Shown here one piece after another: positions 11,103 through 21,239 of a DNA stretch of 64,000 nt (the first letter of the stretch is position 1; each line of letters opens with the position of its first letter). Under the pieces are notes generated by a model. That model worked only from the letters and a program-made list of their open reading frames with translations, did not search any database and was not told where the DNA came from. This DNA is from Enoplolaimus lenunculus. Lineage: Eukaryota > Nematoda > Enoplea > Enoplida > Thoracostomopsidae. Both the position numbers and the translations under genes were made by a program. Location: NCBI GenBank assembly GCA_030248215.1, contig JASANG010003904.1:1-64000 (forward strand), read 5' to 3'.

Positions 11103-11310
11103 CACGGCAAAAAATGGTGAGTCAAATTGACTCCCTCCGAAATAGGCTCTACATGACTACACAAACTGAGTCAAATTCGACTCCGCCAGAGTCAAACGTG
11201 CGACTAAGTGAGTCGAATTTGACTCTGGCGGAGTCTAATTTGACTCAATTTGTATAGTCCCGTAGAGCCTATTTCAGAGGGAGTCAATTTGACTCACCAT
11301 TTTTGCAGTG
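11103..11310 (+). mobile_element. TA-flanked foldback MITE (mariner-type) with GAGTCAA arrays
   Basis: TA target dinucleotides at 11101-11102 and 11311-11312 flank termini CACGGCAAAAAATGGTGAGTC and GACTCACCATTTTTGCAGTG. Nearly the whole element folds back on itself through GAGTCAAATTGACTC and TCCGCCAGAGTC/GACTCTGGCGGA blocks. TA duplication with short CAC-type ends fits Tc1/mariner MITEs. It contains four exact TGAGTCA/TGACTCA heptamers (AP-1-type site). It lies about 540 bp upstream of the second arginase. Other copies: 21951-22165 and 56251-56464. Confidence 0.8.
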
Positions 11311-11793
11311 TAAATTGGGCACATTAACCACAGTTTTCTGTACAAGTTTCACAAGTGAACGCTTGAAAAAATTTCTCTAGCTATCAAGGAGGAACTGCGG
11401 GTTAAAAGAACCAAATTTGTAGACGAAGTTTACCACAGCCGAAGGTGAACCAAAATCCAGAATAGCTTAAGCTTGTCAAATTCAACGTACGTTAAACAGT
11501 AAACTTACAATCGTTATCAAGAAACGTTTTTTTAGAATTTTGTCAAAAATTACACAATTTAAACTTTGATAATTGTTCAAAATTGATAAACGTAATAACT
11601 TGAACGGCACATTTTTCGAAAAAACTAAGACAAATTTCACTACCGAAATTGTATAAAAGTTCGACCAGAACCGTAGGTCGATTCCTACAGCCGCAACCTG
11701 AAATCATCGTTTGATTTTACACTGTGTTTAGCTGTCACTTTATATATCCGTTCTAATTTATTAGTTTTAAGAACTTTTATGACCTCAAGAGAG
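11311..11793. other. Upstream region of arginase copy 2
   Basis: AT-rich, no exon seen. The TATA-like site is listed separately. Confidence 0.4.
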
Positions 11794-11805
11794 TATATTT
11801 AAATA
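11794..11805 (+). promoter_or_regulatory. TATA-like box of arginase copy 2
   Basis: TATATTTAAATA lies 45 bp before the ATG at 11850. With the usual 25-30 bp to the initiation site, this implies a 5' UTR of roughly 15-25 nt. Position and sequence support a TATA box; there is no expression evidence. Confidence 0.5.
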
Positions 11806-11849
11806 GACTACATTGTGTTGGACCCACAACGGTTTCAATATCATCAACG

Positions 11850-12836
11850 ATGTCAATCGAAAAATCATCAAAATCACTGTCCATTATCGGGTACGCGTTT
11901 GGCCACGGCGCTAAAATCCACTCCACCAGAAAAGCACCAAGCTATTTGCAGCACAAGTATCAATTGATTGCCCGAGTTCAGGAAGCCGGAATTGAAGCTA
12001 AGTGGATAAAAACCATCTCTCTGCTAATGGAACGCGTTGAATCAATTCCAGAAACAATTACTGACGAAATTGCTATTGGTCGTAATCATCTCTACGTTAT
12101 GAAACATGTAAGCGCGTTGGCGGACAGTCTTTATGAGCTGATTTCGGGCCCGGACGCCCCGTCTGGAGGATTTGGTCGCATAGATACGGTCCCTGTTGTG
12201 ATTGGGGGAGATCATTCGAGTGCAATTGGAACGTTTTCTGCCGTTACGCATGCTTATAACGCCGCTAACCGTTTTGGAGTTATTTATATTGATGCTCATA
12301 TGGATTCGCATACTGTAATCACTTCGCCTTCGAAACGTTATCACGGAATGCCACTGTCAATTCTGCTCGGCGAATCACGACAACAAGACCTCGCTTCTTT
12401 GTTGTATAGTGGCAAAAAGCTTCACCCAGAGCATTTGGTGCTAGTTGGGGTACGATCGTATGAGGACGGTGAAGAAAAGTTGATCAAAGATAAAGGAATA
12501 AAGGTGGTGCCGGCGACGGAAGTGAACGAACAAGGATTTTCGCCGGTGGCCGAAGAAGCTCTTAAGGTGGCAACAAACGGAACAGTTGGATTCGGCGTGT
12601 CAATTGATTTGGATGCTTTTGATCCATCATACGCTCCAGGCGTTGGGACCCCTGAGTCTGGTGGCATGCGGTTTGACGATGACACCAAAGCTGGATTGGC
12701 GAAAATGTTCACGCATCCGATGTTCAAAGTTCTCGAAATTGTAGAGTTCAATCCGGAGTTGGATCGCGATGATACGACGGCGAATATGATCCTTGAAATT
12801 TTAAAATTATGTGGTCGGTCACAAAATTCAAAATAA
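11850..12836 (+). CDS. Arginase, copy 2 (intronless)
   Basis: Predicted manganese arginase and paralogue of the gene at 6562, with the same 328-residue length and no intron. Motifs: GGDHS (H122), DAHMDSHT (D148, H150, D152), SPSKRYHGMPLSILLGE, SIDLDAFDP (D253, D255), APGVGTP and EIVEFNP. The Asn130-equivalent position is His154, as in copy 1. Differences cluster in the N-terminal third, about residues 55-110, where the two proteins barely align, and in the last ten residues; the catalytic core is strongly conserved. Both keep intact metal sites, so both are likely functional. The start is supported by the TATA-like box 45 bp upstream. The coding sequence is clearly more GC-rich than its flanks. 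Confidence 0.94.
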   Translation: MSIEKSSKSLSIIGYAFGHGAKIHSTRKAPSYLQHKYQLIARVQEAGIEAKWIKTISLLMERVESIPETITDEIAIGRNHLYVMKHVSALADSLYELISGPDAPSGGFGRIDTVPVVIGGDHSSAIGTFSAVTHAYNAANRFGVIYIDAHMDSHTVITSPSKRYHGMPLSILLGESRQQDLASLLYSGKKLHPEHLVLVGVRSYEDGEEKLIKDKGIKVVPATEVNEQGFSPVAEEALKVATNGTVGFGVSIDLDAFDPSYAPGVGTPESGGMRFDDDTKAGLAKMFTHPMFKVLEIVEFNPELDRDDTTANMILEILKLCGRSQNSK

Positions 12837-12863
12837 AGATCATATGCCCTCAACTGAAATAAA
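12832..12863 (+). terminator. Polyadenylation signals of arginase copy 2
   Basis: AATAAA occurs at 12832-12837, overlapping the stop codon, and again at 12858-12863. The second is the more likely functional signal, giving a very short 3' UTR. Confidence 0.5.
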
Positions 12864-14111
12864 AAATCAAAATTATGTAATAAATTTTACAACTAAAATT
12901 GCGTCTGCTTATTGTAAGCTCCTCTTTTAAGCTTTTCACTATTACGCACAGCCTTCGTTAGAAATTTAACACTTTTTAAAATTTTACAAACATAAATAAC
13001 TCGAGTATATAAAGCGTTTGACTAAAAATAAATCAACTATCGGGCGGCTCTCGACCTTGTGAAAACAGGTTACAAGCCTTAAGAAAATATGCTCCTGGGT
13101 ATATTTTATTTGGTGTACCGTGTACATACTCGACCTACTGAATCGATCAGCAATGAAAATACAGAGGTTACAAAATGATCAAAGCAAACACAAAGTCTAA
13201 TATATACCAACGCTAAAGAAATTACATTTGTGTGCTAATAAACGTCGAGATTTCAATTTAGAAATATAGCCGAAACGCTTAAAGTTTAGCCAATCGGAGA
13301 TAAATTTAGTTCGTTTTCTATTCAATCAATTTGCGTTGATTTTAGTATACGCGGAATTTGCGCAATAAGTACTAAAGGTGCATATAAAAATAATGAAATA
13401 TTACCTTACCCGGGATATCATGCGAATAAGGATCCGCATGGGGATCGCCATGGGGTGCGGGGTGGAGTGGGCTGGGGATAAGTTCAAACTCGGTCGGGAA
13501 CTCCATCAACGTGCCGGCGGTAAAAAATTTTAACATACATGCTCTGGAATAGACAATGTTTTATACCTGAATTACACGACTTTGACGCTAAGCAGAACAA
13601 CGGCTTGCACAATTTAGTGGAGAATATGAATCTGTGGATACGTTTCATAATTGTTAATCACTGTGCATTTATGCATTGACTGCAACTGCACGTACACAGC
13701 TTGCAGTTAGCATTTAATTCACAGCACCAACTGTAAGTTATAGGCCTCTCAGTAACGAAGGGTGGCGGAGGGCGGCTTGAAAATAAATAACCGTCGGTAA
13801 CCTAATAACAAGGTGGATACCCTCTGGAGAGGCCAAATAAATATCAGAAGTCCCCCTCTTATTTGGGTCACTACAGTACTTATACTCAAAGTCTCGAATA
13901 AGCAATTAGGTTGTTGAGAATTAGTCTCAATTATCACCTAAAATATTGGCAAATTCTGAAATTTTGGGCTATTTGTATGCTGAATATGATTCAAATTAAA
14001 GCTTTTAATAGTTACACTTGCCACGAACAGGGCTTAAATTCTTTGCCGCACATTCACTGCATAGTCAATTTCGTAAATTAAAGATTTTTAGTTGCTGTCT
14101 ATAACTCTTTC
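12864..14111. other. Non-coding stretch
   Basis: No gene seen. About 13425-13490 is a G-rich repeat patch (ATGGGGATCGCCATGGGG). Near 13850 is a fragment, TTATTTGGGTCACTACAGTA, that matches in reverse the interior of the element at 826-1203. Confidence 0.45.
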
Positions 14112-14285
14112 CGGCACATGTAAAGATCAGGGGCGGAACGTTTGTCTGTAGGACTGCAATAGAGTAAGCTTAAGCTTTAGGCTTAATTTTTTGCTTGGCT
14201 CAGGCAAAGGCTTATACGCTTAGGCTTAAGAATATGCTCATTCTTACGCTTAGGTTAGGCTTAGGCTTAGGCTTATGAAACGTTT
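14112..14285 (+). mobile_element. TTAGGC-core MITE, family A
   Basis: The left end CGGCACATGTAAAGATCAGGGG leads into GCGGAACG, then TAAGCTTAAGCTTTAGG, and then the hexamer core with several TTAGGC/TTACGC units and TATGCTCATTC spacers. The right terminus (CCGCCCCTGTTCTTTACAT type) is not recognisable, so this copy is truncated. Confidence 0.7.
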
Positions 14286-15825
14286 TTTGCCTTGCATCAA
14301 AAGCTTGAGCGATAATGCAAGGTTATACTTTGGAATGTTACTTTCAAAACTTAAGTACGCATTAAAAATTCGAACACCACTTTATTTGGTCCTGGAGTCA
14401 TTTATGGGCTACAATTAGGGATAATTGACATTTATGGACTCTAAGTAGGGTTTAGGGACTCTATACGCTTACGGACTCTTATTAGGGATACGGACTCCTA
14501 TTGATTGGGGCTAAAAATGGGGACCCCTCTTATTATCCCCCTGTTCTATTCATTGACCAAACAATGCGTGAAATTTCTGCCCTTAAATACAAAAGAATGA
14601 AATGTTTAAGATTATCCGTTCAGTGCAAGGAAACTAACAATTAACTGATACAAACACAGTTTACAGTCGAAACGGTATATTTTCATTGTGAAACGTCAAA
14701 TTTTTGCTGCATACTTTCATATAAAACTAGTTGGAAAACAAAACTTTTAGACATGCGATTTTGAACAATTTCATGAGCTTGAACCAATGCAAAGCATGGG
14801 TGTGCCGTTACTTTCGCATTTTACCTCTGTTAAACCAAATTTCAACGAAGCTTAATTCATTTTATTAAAACTTTAGTTGGGTCGTTACTGCCGCAGACGA
14901 ATTTGCAGAGTACACTGCAAATTCCAATGAGTTGACTAAACAACTCAGATATTGCGTTATAGTTATGGGTTAGTTAACAGCAAAAAACCTAAACCCAATC
15001 TGAGCTAAGTAGGTTCTCACACTGAGTTGAATTGATTCCTGTTGTGTTCATTAATTAACTTTGAACCGGGCAATTTCTTCCTTCAAATAACTTTTAAATT
15101 GTTGCAGTTGTAGTAAATTAGCTAAAACCTCGCCTGCCATCTCGAATGTGTGAACAGAGTTGCAAGTCGCTTGAAATTGCTGCAGGTGTATTTTGATTGG
15201 CTAATTTAAAAAGTCATACATCAGTTCTTGAATTAATTTGTGTTGCTTTTCCGCAAAAATCGCTAATTTGTTAAAATATCAAGCATGTTTTGTGTTTAAG
15301 TAGCTACTAAACGCGGCATATTTAATCAGCTTTGCTGGTTTAGGTGCTAAGTAGCAATTTCGCAGCTTGGAAAAACTGCTTTTAGCACTTTTCGCCGGTT
15401 AGCGATAGGTTTTCAAACTGACGAACACCTAAAATTATGGATCTCAAAATTGGGTCAGAAGTAGAACCCATCAAATGCGAAAAATGTGCTTAAATTAACT
15501 TCACCATGCACTGGATCAAAAGTTACAAAACCTATCTCCAACTGGTAATACGTGCTACACACATTCGAGAATATGGGCACCCAATATTATGCCAAAAATT
15601 TTCCTGGCTAACACTTGCACCTAGAACTCACACGTACAACTTGCGGCTGCTATCTATACCTTGCAGCTGCCATATACAACTGTCCAGCTTCACGCTAGCA
15701 TTTGCATGTTCCAGCTGCAAGTTGCAACTGCAAGGTATTGCTTACATATTTAAATAAGGTTTATATTTCCAACAAACGATTAAATATTCTAAAAACCATA
15801 CTCCGTTTGAGCGAGCCAACGCTTC
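14286..15825. other. Non-coding stretch with repeat relics
   Basis: 14381-14545 is an inverted copy of the TAGGGACTC-word repeat seen at 900-1060. From 15140 on, the words GCTGCAGG, CTTGCAGCTGC and AACTTGCGGCTGC recur, related to the CACGTG-ended element that follows. No exon supported. Confidence 0.45.
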
Positions 15826-16102
15826 AGCCCCATTCACACGTGCGAGTTTTTGATGCGAGAACTTGCCGCTGCAACTTGCACTTGCCAGTTTTGTCGAAAA
15901 TCCTGTTGCAAAAACTTGCAGCTGCGAATAATTCATTAAAAATAATAGCCGCAAATATGGTTCACATGTGTGAATTAGCCATGCGAATTCAACGAAATTA
16001 TCGCAGCCGCTTTGTCATTGGCTAACGAAAAAAAAATCGAGTTCTGGGTACAATTTGCAGGTGGCAGTTCTCGCAGCAAAAACTTGCACGTGTACATACG
16101 GC
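15826..16102 (+). mobile_element. MITE with CACGTG-containing inverted ends
   Basis: The left end, CCCATTCACACGTGCGAG then TTTTTGATGCGAGAAC, is matched in reverse by GTTCTCGCAGCAAAAACTTG then CACGTGTACATACGGC at the right, an imperfect inverted repeat of about 35 bp. The interior repeats CTTGCAGCTGC and contains the palindrome TTCACATGTGTGAA. Both ends carry the E-box hexamer CACGTG. Relics lie at 3640-3800 and 15140-15740. Confidence 0.7.
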
Positions 16103-16836
16103 TTTATATTTTATTGCAGCATATCATCTGCGTACAACCAAATCTTCTACCGCAGTTAAAAATTAAGATGTAAACAACGTCACTGCAGTCATGTTTATAC
16201 TACTGCATCTTCTGAAAAACACAGCGTTTGCTGCGCCGCACAAAGCAACTTGAATTGACAGGGACCACCGGTAAACCAACAGTTTAAATATTGGGTTTGA
16301 AGCCAAAATTATCACCATATCGTCGAACCTGGTTCATTGAAACCGCGGCGTTGTGTGACAAACACTTATTCCAATTGCGAGGTAGAGCATAACGCCCATA
16401 TCCCTTTTCTCAATAGCAACTCGAGCGTTTGGACTATCAGCAACGCTTCGTATACTTCTTTTAACTCATTGCATACATGCAGTATACCGTCAAAATGCAA
16501 TTTTTTTACACTAAAACGCCTGTATATTCACACTGTACTCTTTAGTACGTAACAAAACAATCGTTGACTGATACAATATAACATTGTATTGTACAGAGAC
16601 AACTTAAGTACTCGCTCGAGTCGTTGTTAACTGGCTGTGGTATAAAGAGACGCTGTTTTTTTGGATGAAATATTTAGTTTTTTTCCGTTCAAAATAACAT
16701 TTACGCGTTTCATCATAGCGTTTTGTTGCGGGGATGTTTTCGTTTTGAAAGTACTTTCTCACAATGAGATAGTTGTAGTGGAACGAAAGTTCGATCGAGC
16801 TGTGTCTCAATTCGTTGGCTTAGGCGTTCGCACCCA

Positions 16837-16977
16837 CGCAAAGATCTGGGGTGGAATGTTTGTCTGTGGGACTAGAAAACAGCAAGTTTAAGCTTTAGGC
16901 AAATTTTTTGCTTGGCTTATGCTTAGGCTTAGGAATACGCTTATAATAGTGTTCCGCCCATGTTCTTTACATTGGCC
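16837..16977 (+). mobile_element. TTAGGC-core MITE, family A
   Basis: Degenerate left end CGCAAAGATCTGGGGTGGAA, core GCTTAGGCTTAGGAATACGC, and a well preserved right end CCGCCCATGTTCTTTACATT followed by GGCC. Confidence 0.75.
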
Positions 16978-18010
16978 GGCGTTCGTCATCGCTCAGATGT
17001 TTTCTGTGGTCAATGTTCTCAAATGTGTTCAGCACCTTTATATTACTAGTTTGTGGCAGGATTAAAAGTCGCTAACTATTACGGCAATTGTGGATCTCAA
17101 AATTTGTACAGAAGTAGGGCAAATCAAATTTTACACATGTGCTGATTTTCAAATCTTGCCACGCTCTGATTCAATATTTACAAGACCTATTACCATACTC
17201 CACCATAACGCTGAACGTTGCAAGACCTATGGCTAAAACAAACATTTTACGTACTTTGCCAATTTCCACCTTCAAAGGTTTCAGGTTTATATATATTCTT
17301 ATTCTCTTACATTTTAGGCTTTACGTTGAGGTTTAGAAATATGTTTGCACCACTTTTACGGATCTTACATAAACATTGGCCGGATTTTGTTCACAAAAGT
17401 CTCAACAATATTGCAATCTGAGCTGGATAATTACATTTTTTACACCAATCAGTCAAAAAATTATAGTTGTTTTTCTGACCAGCAATGAAAAATTTGGGCT
17501 ATGATAAACCCATTAGAAAAAAAATTAATTTTAATTGAATCAAATCCAATACTCTGAACGACAAGCAGTTAAGTTCTGCTTTGTGGGATTGGAGATGTAC
17601 GAAATATTTCACTGCTCAGGCTTAAGTTCGTTTTATTTTAGATAGCTTTGTTTAGTGATTGCGCACAAACAGTGGCTGATCCAGTGCAGTTGAGGATACC
17701 AGTCCTGCTGTGCTGAGCAGGGTCCGCACATCCGAAGCACAGTACTACTTTATACTTATAATATATTTAAACACTACATTTGCGCTGTCCAAATCTCAAA
17801 CACATGAGTTAGAAGCAATCAGTTGATGATATTTTGAAATTTTTGTACCGCATCGTGCAAAATAGACGGATAATAACGGAGGCAAGTGTGCCGTTGGCTT
17901 GGACCCGCACTTCACGGTGCACGCCACAAATATTTTAAAAAAATTAAGTTAGAAGTGCATTTTTGGACCCATTAATAGCTATTAGTGTCGAGAAGAACGT
18001 CTATTAATTT
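16978..18010. other. Non-coding stretch
   Basis: A weak copy of the dispersed repeat seen at 9733 starts near 17018 (TTCTCAAATGTG). No gene is supported; the short frames at 17139-17421 lack coding character. Confidence 0.4.
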
Positions 18011-18277
18011 AGAGGTGGATCCAGAAATTTCTGAATGGGGTGGTCTGGCAACCGTTATGAAACACAATTTTTACTGTATGTTATACATTCCATTCGCAGC
18101 AAAAAATTGTAACTGAAGGCTTAACAACGTCAAAATAATTTCTGAGGGAAAAATTTGTATTTTTTTACAAAAACGATTTCTGAGGGAGAAACATTATAAA
18201 GTAGGAACGTTACCATTCTATCACAATAAATTTGATTGAGAGGCATACGCCCCCTGTGACCCTATGGATCCGCCAGT
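18011..18277 (+). mobile_element. MITE with GGATCCGCC ends, short subfamily
   Basis: GGTGGATCCAGAAATTTCTG at the left and CCTATGGATCCGCCAGTG at the right. The interior (TTATGAAACACAATTTTTAC, ATTTCTGAGGGA, AAGTAGGAACGTTACCATT) resembles 34170-34388 and, inverted, 35547-35788. Confidence 0.65.
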
Positions 18278-19331
18278 GTACTCATTAAACTTGAAACTGT
18301 TTTGTTGCAAGACGGCTTATACAAAATATAACAATAATTTAATTCCAAAGATAGAACTTCTTATTTGTACCTTTAGGAAATTTTCATTAAAAATAAGGAT
18401 AATTCATTAAGTTAATAATTAATATTATTACTGCTACTCTAAGCCATCTGTGGTCTTTTGCGTTTAAAACCAGCATGCCGAGTTTTGCCAAAATACTAGC
18501 AAATGCTGTAAAATTCAGTTATATAGTTAGATATATCAGCCTCAAAGTTAAAATTTAATTTTCAAATTTTGAGGCATGTTTTTCGAAAGTCAGCTTTAAT
18601 TAATTTGTTAGCCTCGCAGATGAAGAAATGCTAGTATGAAGTGGATATGTTATGCCCACAGTTGTGAACCTTCTGTCAAGAATTAGATTTTATCCTAAAC
18701 AATAACACTGTTTACGAAAACAAGACGCCAAGCCTGCAGTATTACTTCCGTATTCGAATTGGACTAAATATTGAATTCCGGATCTTGTTCCTTAAAATCG
18801 CTAAACCAAATCGTTGCAAAAAGTTTCAACTCAAAACACACTGTTTCTCTTATGAGAAATTTGTGGATCTACCACTGCTTGTGTTTAAACCTCAAAAAAT
18901 ATCCTAAAATAAACATCACTAAATAAAATGAGTTCCTTTAAAGACCTACTTCTGGTCTGAAACTGTTTATAATCCCATAGTCTGCTAGTTTCAAAGTATT
19001 TTTTAGTTGCCGTGAAACTAAAATTGCCGATCTACTCTTAACATGGTAGATATCGTTTCGATGAACACTTTTTTGCGAATAATACGGTTTAAGGTGAGTT
19101 CACAAGATTCAACGTTTAACTATGCGTAGTCTAAATTGATTGGCTAAACTGCTTTAATATTCGCAGAGCGATAGTTTGTTCAATGCTACTCATTGGAGTA
19201 TTTTACTGTGATCATTGTGGCGTGTAAATGAGGTCCGGTGGGTAAATTTTTAAATAAAGTTGCTACAACTTCAAAATTTCAAACACGTTTATTAATAAAA
19301 ATTTCTTACAGACCCAAGAGGGTGGTGCAAC
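18278..19331. other. Non-coding stretch
   Basis: AT-rich, no features recognised. Confidence 0.4.
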
Positions 19332-19766
19332 CAGTGGCGGATCCAGGATCTCACAATGGGGGCCCAAAATTTCACAAATAATAAACTTATTTTTGACCCA
19401 CACAAACTACGAACTATTGCCATAAAATTACCTTCTTTACGTTCGTTCAATTGAGATGAATCACAAATAAAACTAAAGCATCAACGCAATTTAGATCTAA
19501 ACAACAGTGTGACAACATCATTTCAGATTTGGTTTCCAATAGGCACAAATTTAGAGGCTCGGATTCGGAAGCCAATTTAGTTTTGAAAAAGCAAAATCCA
19601 GTCAGCTTCAGCTACCATCTTTTTCTGTTTTTGAATGAGTTAGAACTGCCTGCTATTTTCGGAACAGCGTAGAACAGCAATTGACACTCTATATAATTTT
19701 TGTTGAGATGCTGTTTGGGGGGGGGGGGGGGCACGCCCGGGTGGGCCTTCATGGATCCGCCATTGG
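19332..19766 (+). mobile_element. MITE with GGATCCGCC ends, long subfamily
   Basis: CAGTGGCGGATCCAGGATCTC starts it and ATGGATCCGCCATTG ends it. Both end regions match the copy at 826-1203, including AACAGCAATTGACACT...GAGATGCTGTT before a G tract. The tract here is a run of 15 G (19717-19731). Confidence 0.7.
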
Positions 19767-20351
19767 GTGCAACTAATTGTCTTTGACCGTACCTGCCGGA
19801 TGCCATTGTGTTTGTTGTTGTTCTACATAGCGGATTAAACATTAACGACGAAGTTCATTCCGTCATTCATTGTAATCCACATTTGAAGTGCTTTGTAACA
19901 GTCAGACCAGGGTGTCCTGACCGTTAAACCTTACCTGTACCCAGAATAGTTGCTTGTTTTACGAGCAAAGCAACTTTTACTACAAACTACAAAAGGTGGG
20001 TGTATTTTTAGACAAAAATATACGTTGTCATTTAGATTACGCAATAACGATACAGTTACCGTCCATTGAATGGCTGTATTTACCCAACTGCTAGATACGC
20101 TTTAATAGCAACGACTACAACTGAAACATTGATGTTGTGACAAATTTTTTTTCACTGAAGTTCGATGTATTTCGGTATAAACACGATTGGCGTTCGTTCT
20201 TTTATGTCCAGTTTTGTTGTCAAATGCGTGTTCAAGGAACTCCTCGTCTGCGAGGCTTAGGTTATTTGTCAATTCATGGACAAAAATTATTTCATTTTTC
20301 ATCATTTCAGGTCGTTACCAAATATTTTCAGCATATTTCTTACATACCGAC
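19767..20351. other. Non-coding stretch
   Basis: No exon or repeat recognised. Confidence 0.35.
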
Positions 20352-20694
20352 GCCCATGTATAGATCAGGGGCGGAACGTTTTTCTGTGGGACTCTGCAGT
20401 AGAGTAAGCTTAAGGTTTAGACAAATTTTTATGCCTGGTTTAAGGGGTTTAGGCTTAGGTTTAGGAATATGCTCATTCTTACGCTTAGGCGTAGGCTTAG
20501 GAATTTGCTCAATCTTACGCTTAGGCTTAGGCTTAGGAATATGCTCATTCTTACGCTTAGGCGTAGGCTTAGGAATATGCTCATTCTTACGCTTAGGCGT
20601 AGGTTTAGGTATATGCTCATTCTTACGGTTAGGCTTAGGCTTAGGCATTTGAATGTGCTTATAATATTGTCCCGCCCCTGTTATTTACATTGAC
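20352..20694 (+). mobile_element. TTAGGC-core MITE, family A, expanded copy
   Basis: It runs from GCCCATGTATAGATCAGGGG to CGCCCCTGTTATTTACATTG. The core is the longest in the window: about five tandem modules of AATATGCTCATTCTTACGCT plus TAGGC(T/G)TAGG. The open frames across it on both strands, encoding regular Arg/Leu/Gly or Pro/Lys repeats, are artefacts of this periodicity. Confidence 0.85.
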
Positions 20695-21239
20695 AAACCA
20701 ACCGAAAACCGCGGATATGTTTCAATGGTTACACCAGCCATCAAAGCCAATATAAGAATGTCGGAAAGTACGGGTTGTGTTCTCCCGGTCAGGTAAATCT
20801 CGTTGAAGATTGACCCGTAGACGGCTGTAGGATGTATTTGTGGTATTCGTGATAGAACTGTTCTCTGTTAGTGCTAATGATCACTGTGCATTAGTTGTGG
20901 CATGTTGACTCTAGGTCTCCCACCACCTTAATCCGGCCCTAGGAACATTGTTACTGTTTGTGTAGTGCCTCAACATTTTTCCGGGTCTGACGCTTTTCTG
21001 AAAAAGTGCGCTTGATCAGACAGTTTTTTCAGCTAAATTTATAACCTAAAATGGTGTTAAACAGTGTTTTTATTAAAATATTTTATATTCAACACAATAA
21101 TCAACAGTGTTAACTTTAAATTGTTCGGTTCTTGAACATTTGGCAATCCATTTGGTCCACGTGGATCCTACAAATTTGACTGGTTTTTTGTGCTAATTTT
21201 CAAATATATAAAGATCAAGTCAATGTAGATGATTTGCTG
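20695..21239. other. Upstream region of the EF-hand gene
   Basis: Non-coding. No clear TATA box or initiator could be assigned. Confidence 0.35.

Noticed and set aside
12042-12853. Minus-strand frames of 100 and 143 codons opposite arginase copy 2
   Set aside because: Shadows of the arginase coding sequence; no independent features.
20137-20693. Overlapping open frames on both strands encoding regular Leu/Arg/Gly or Pro/Lys repeats
   Set aside because: They follow directly from the periodic TTAGGC core of a short DNA element; all frames stay open because of the repeat period, not because of coding selection.
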